This document shows positions 60,101-64,000 of a stretch of 64,000 nt of DNA, in pieces (the first letter of the stretch is position 1; the number at the start of each line of letters is the position of its first letter). A program made the position numbers and the translations under genes. The stretch is from NCBI GenBank assembly GCA_016906335.1, contig JADEYG010000004.1, positions 1,339,001-1,403,000 on the forward strand, written 5' to 3'. The notes below the pieces were generated by a model. The model did no database searches. It worked only from the letters and a program-made list of their open reading frames with translations, and had not been told where the DNA came from. The DNA comes from Novakomyces olei (taxonomy: Eukaryota > Ascomycota > Novakomycetes > Novakomycetales > Novakomycetaceae).

Positions 60101-63100
60101 ATAGGTCAAGCTCTGCTACAACACTCGCCGACCAGTCGAAGAAGTCGTTTAATTCATCTACGAGTGCGTTGAGTCCGTTGCAGTCTGCATTGAATAAGTC
60201 TCGCCCTGCTACAACACTCGCCGACCAATCTAAGAAGTCGTTTAATTCATCGACGAGCGCATTGAGTCCACTTCATTCCGCATTAAATAGGTCAAGCTCT
60301 GCTACAACACTCGCTGACCAGTCTAAGAAGTCGTTTAATTCATCGACGAGCGCTTTGAGTCCGCTGCAATTTGCATTAAATAGGTCAAGCGAGTCGTTTG
60401 ATTCTTCACAGACAGAATTGAGTCCGTTGCAGTCTGCATTGAATAAGTCAAGCCCTGCTAGAACACTCGCCAACCAGTCTAAGAAGTCGTTTAATTCATC
60501 GACGAGCGCATTGAGTCCGATGCAATCTGCATTAAATAAGTCAAGCCCTGCTACAACACTCGCCAACCAGTCTAAGAAGTCGTTTAATTCATCGACGAGT
60601 GCGTTGAGTTCGATTCTATCTGCATTTAATAAGTCAAGCGAGCCGTTTAATTCTTCACAGACAGAATTGAGTCCGTTGCAGTCTGCATTTAATAAGTCAA
60701 GCGAGCCGTTTAATTCTTCACAGACAGAATTGAGTCCGATGCAATCAGCATTGAATAAGTCAATCTCTGTTACATCAGTCGCCGACCGGTCTAAGAAGTC
60801 GTTTAATTCATCGACGAGTGCGTTGAGTTCGATTCTATCTGCATTTAATAAGTCAAGCGAGCCGTTTAATTCTTCACAGACAGAATTGAGTCCGTTGCAG
60901 TCTGCATTTAATAAGTCAAGCGAGCCGTTTAATTCTTCACAGACCGAATTGAGTCCGATGCAATCAGCATTGAATAAGTCAATCTCTGTTACATCAGTCG
61001 CCGACCGGTCTAAGAAGTCGTTTAATTCATCGAAGAGTGCGTTGAGTTCGATTCTATCTGCATTTAATAAGTCAAGCGAGCCGTTTAATTCTTCACAGAC
61101 AGAATTGAGTCCGTTGCAGTCTGCATTGAATAAATCGAGCTCTGTTACATCTGTCGCCGACCGGTCTAAGAAGTCGTTTAATTCATCGACGAGCGCATTG
61201 AGTCCGTTGCAGTCTGCATTGAATAAGTCACGCGAGTCGTTAAAATCTTCACAGACAGGATTGAGTTCGTTGCAGTCTGCATTGAATAAGTCTCGCCCTG
61301 CTACAACACTCGCCGACCAATCTAAGAAGTCGTTTAATTCATCGACGAGCGCATTGAGTCCACTTCATTCTGCATTAAATAGGTCAAGCTCTGCTACAAC
61401 ACTCGCCGACCAGTCGAAGAAGTCGTTTAATTCATCTACGAGTGCGTTGAGTCCGTTGCAGTCTGCATTGAATAAGTCTCGCCCTGCTACAACACTCGCC
61501 GACCAATCTAAGAAGTCGTTTAATTCATCGACGAGCGCATTGAGTCCACTTCATTCCGCATTAAATAGGTCAAGCTCTGCTACAACACTCGCTGACCAGT
61601 CTAAGAAGTCGTTTAATTCATCGACGAGCGCTTTGAGTCCGCTGCAATTTGCATTAAATAGGTCAAGCGAGTCGTTTAATTCTTCACAGACAGGATTGAG
61701 TCCGTTGCAGTCTGCATTGAATAAGTCAAGCCCTGCTAGAACACTCGCCAACCAGTCTAAGAAGTCGTTTAATTCATCGACGAGCGCATTGAGTCCGATG
61801 CAATCTGCATTAAATAAGTCAAGCCCTGCTACAACACTCGCCAACCAGTCTAAGAAGTCGTTTAATTCATCGACGAGTGCGTTGAGTTCGATTCTATCTG
61901 CATTTAATAAGTCAAGCGAGCCGTTTAATTCTTCACAGACAGAATTGAGTCCGTTGCAGTCTGCATTTAATAAGTCAAGCGAGCCGTTTAATTCTTCACA
62001 GACCGAATTGAGTTCGTTGCAGTCTGCATTGAATAAGTCTCGCCCTGCTAGAACACTCGCCAACCAGTCTAAGAAGTCGTTTAATTCATCGACGAGCGCA
62101 TTGAGTCCACTTCATTCCGCATTAAATAGGTCAAGCTCTGCTACAACACTCGCTGACCAGTCTAAGAAGTCGTTTAATTCATCGACGAGCGCTTTGAGTC
62201 CGCTGCAATTTGCATTAAATAGGTCAAGCGAGTCGTTTAATTCTTCACAGACAGGATTGAGTCCGTTGCAGTCTGCATTGAATAAGTCAAGCCCTGCTAG
62301 AACACTCGCCGACCAATCTAAGAAGTCGTTTAATTCATCGACGAGCGCATTGAGTCCACTTCATTCTGCATTAAATAGGTCAAGCTCTGCTACAACACTC
62401 GCCGACCAGTCGAAGAAGTCGTTTAATTCATCTACGAGTGCGTTGAGTCCGTTGCAGTCTGCATTGAATAAGTCTCGCCCTGCTACAACACTCGCCGACC
62501 AATCTAAGAAGTCGTTTAATTCATCGACGAGCGCATTGAGTCCACTTCATTCCGCATTAAATAGGTCAAGCTCTGCTACAACACTCGCTGACCAGTCTAA
62601 GAAGTCGTTTAATTCATCGACGAGCGCATTGAGTCCGTTGCAGTCTGCATTGAATAAGTCACGCGAGTCGTTAAAATCTTCACAGACAGGATTGAGTTCG
62701 TTGCAGTCTGCATTGAATAAGTCTCGCCCTGCTACAACACTCGCCGACCAATCTAAGAAGTCGTTTAATTCATCGACGAGCGCATTGAGTCCACTTCATT
62801 CCGCATTAAATAGGTCAAGCTCTCTACAACACTCGCTGACCAGTCTAAGAAGTCGTTTAATTCATCGACGAGCGCTTTGAGTCCGCTGCAATTTGCATTA
62901 AATAGGTCAAGCGAGTCGTTTAATTCTTCACAGACAGGATTGAGTCCGTTGCAGTCTGCATTGAATAAGTCAAGCCCTGCTAGAACACTCGCCGACCAAT
63001 CTAAGAAGTCGTTTAATTCATCGACGAGCGCATTGAGTCCACTTCATTCTGCATTAAATAGGTCAAGCTCTGCTACAACACTCGCCGACCAGTCGAAGAA

Positions 63101-64000
63101 GTCGTTTAATTCATCTACGAGTGCGTTGAGTCCGTTGCAGTCTGCATTGAATAAGTCTCGCCCTGCTACAACACTCGCCGACCAATCTAAGAAGTCGTTT
63201 AATTCATCGACGAGCGCATTGAGTCCACTTCATTCCGCATTAAATAGGTCAAGCTCTGCTACAACACTCGCTGACCAGTCTAAGAAGTCGTTTAATTCAT
63301 CGACGAGCGCATTGAGTCCGTTGCAGTCTGCATTGAATAAGTCACGCGAGTCGTTAAAATCTTCACAGACAGGATTGAGTTCGTTGCAGTCTGCATTGAA
63401 TAAGTCTCGCCCTGCTACAACACTCGCCGACCAATCTAAGAAGTCGTTTAATTCATCGACGAGCGCATTGAGTCCACTTCATTCCGCATTAAATAGGTCA
63501 AGCTCTGCTACAACACTCGCTGACCAGTCTAAGAAGTCGTTTAATTCATCGACGAGCGCATTGAGTCCGTTGCAGTCTGCATTGAATAAGTCACGCGAGT
63601 CGTTAAAATCTTCACAGACAGGATTGAGTTCGTTGCAGTCTGCATTGAATAAGTCTCGCCCTGCTACAACACTCGCCGACCAATCTAAGAAGTCGTTTAA
63701 TTCATCGACGAGCGCATTGAGTCCACTTCATTCTGCATTAAATAGGTCAAGCTCTGCTACAACACTCGCCGACCAGTCGAAGAAGTCGTTTAATTCATCT
63801 ACGAGTGCGTTGAGTCCGTTGCAGTCTGCATTGAATAAGTCTCGCCCTGCTACAACACTCGCCGACCAATCTAAGAAGTCGTTTAATTCATCGACGAGCG
63901 CATTGAGTCCGATGCAATCAGCATTGAATAAGTCAAGCCCTGCTACAACACTCGCCAACCAGTCTAAGAAGTCGTTTAATTCATCGACGAGTGCGTTGAG
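42200..64000 (+). CDS. Giant secreted repeat protein with dense N-glycosylation sequons (continues past the right edge)
   Basis: The ATG at 42200 opens a signal peptide (MKSLFWLVASIVLLRLLQTG). Residues ~25-1205 are non-repetitive, hydrophilic and Asn/Ser/Lys-rich, with no known domain. From ~45828 the protein is an array of a 21-residue unit such as SALNKSSEPFNSSQTELSPLQ and a 31-residue version carrying PATTLANQSKK or SVTSVADRSKK before FNSS. Each unit offers two sequons (NKS and NSS); cysteines are absent from the array. More than 7,200 codons lie in the window. The frame is kept except for one missing T at ~57158 and one missing G at ~62822, which could be real or assembly errors. A surface adhesin, spacer or mucin-like coat is the likely role. 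No C-terminus or GPI signal is visible. Confidence 0.85.
43142..43434 (+). repeat. Tandem duplication of 153 bp (51 codons) in the N-terminal part
   Basis: The segment starting GDGVKIDNDLK and running to ETRD occurs twice, 153 bp apart, each copy with an Asn run. It keeps the reading frame. Confidence 0.9.
50680..56690 (+). repeat. Higher-order tandem repeat, 2,721 bp period, ~2.2 copies
   Basis: The rare shortened unit reading ALNEPFNSS occurs at 50931, 51672, 53223 and 53652, and again at 53652, 54393, 55944 and 56373; matched sites differ by exactly 2,721 bp, or 907 codons. The copies appear almost identical. Confidence 0.9.
59360..62000 (+). repeat. Second higher-order tandem repeat, 1,278 bp period, ~2 copies
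   Basis: The unique ATCGAAGAG variant at 59751 recurs at 61029, and GTTAAAATCT at 59961 recurs at 61239; both are 1,278 bp (426 codons) apart. Confidence 0.85.

Larger units (their letters stand above)
45828..64000 (+). repeat. Coding tandem array of 63/93 bp units
   Basis: The first ~1.1 kb holds diverged 21-residue units (SSPTTELADQSKEGFNSALNR type). After ~46.9 kb units of the NKSS...FNSS type dominate and become nearly identical to the right. Unit lengths are multiples of three almost throughout. The array reaches the window edge. Confidence 0.97.

Noticed and set aside
45828-64000. CRISPR-like array
   Set aside because: The repeats are contiguous coding units without unique spacers, in a eukaryotic genome.

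Overview
This is eukaryotic, fungal DNA, most likely from an ascomycete. Four things point there: spliceosomal introns as short as 35-44 nt with CTAAY-type branch sites, a Zn2Cys6 transcription factor, a phiA-like secreted wall protein, and TTAGGG-type telomere-like repeats. A complete SCAP/Scp1 gene is known from fission yeast and basidiomycetes but is missing from many filamentous ascomycetes and most budding yeasts, so an early-diverging ascomycete is a reasonable guess (inference). All intron models were built by eye.

Left third (1-23 kb) is a host gene region. It holds the N-terminal 749 codons of DNA2 running off the left edge, a decayed SEC24C/D-type COPII gene, a phiA-like secreted protein, and a three-exon ankyrin protein. 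These are followed by a six-exon SCAP gene (1096 aa), a three-exon flavin monooxygenase, an HNH-nuclease protein, a seven-exon Zn2Cys6 regulator, and a 2,2-dialkylglycine decarboxylase-like enzyme convergent with that regulator. SCAP carries LELQDL at the place of the mammalian COPII-binding MELADL signal.

Middle (23-41 kb) is a nest of LTR-retrotransposon fossils. In order it contains: a copia RNase H scrap, a foreign LTR with leader, and a short gag-only element whose end repeat is a chain of hairpins (A). Next come a nearly whole, very young Ty3/gypsy chromovirus (B) with an extra C2H2-plus-JmjC-like ORF in the env position, and a block of palindromic tandem repeats ending in telomere-like DNA. 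Last are a second chromovirus (C), a copia pol with its right LTR, and a ~400 bp TAA microsatellite.

Right third (42-64 kb and beyond) is one giant secreted-protein gene. It has a TATA box, a signal peptide and ~1200 codons of non-repetitive hydrophilic sequence. These lead into more than 18 kb of 21/31-residue repeats, each carrying two N-glycosylation sequons. The array shows a divergence gradient and two higher-order duplications of 2,721 and 1,278 bp, both whole numbers of codons. Two single-base disruptions in the array could be real or assembly errors. The gene does not end inside the window.

The two strongest leads for something undescribed are the JmjC-bearing chromovirus and the sequon-array surface protein. 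The hairpin-chain LTR is third.
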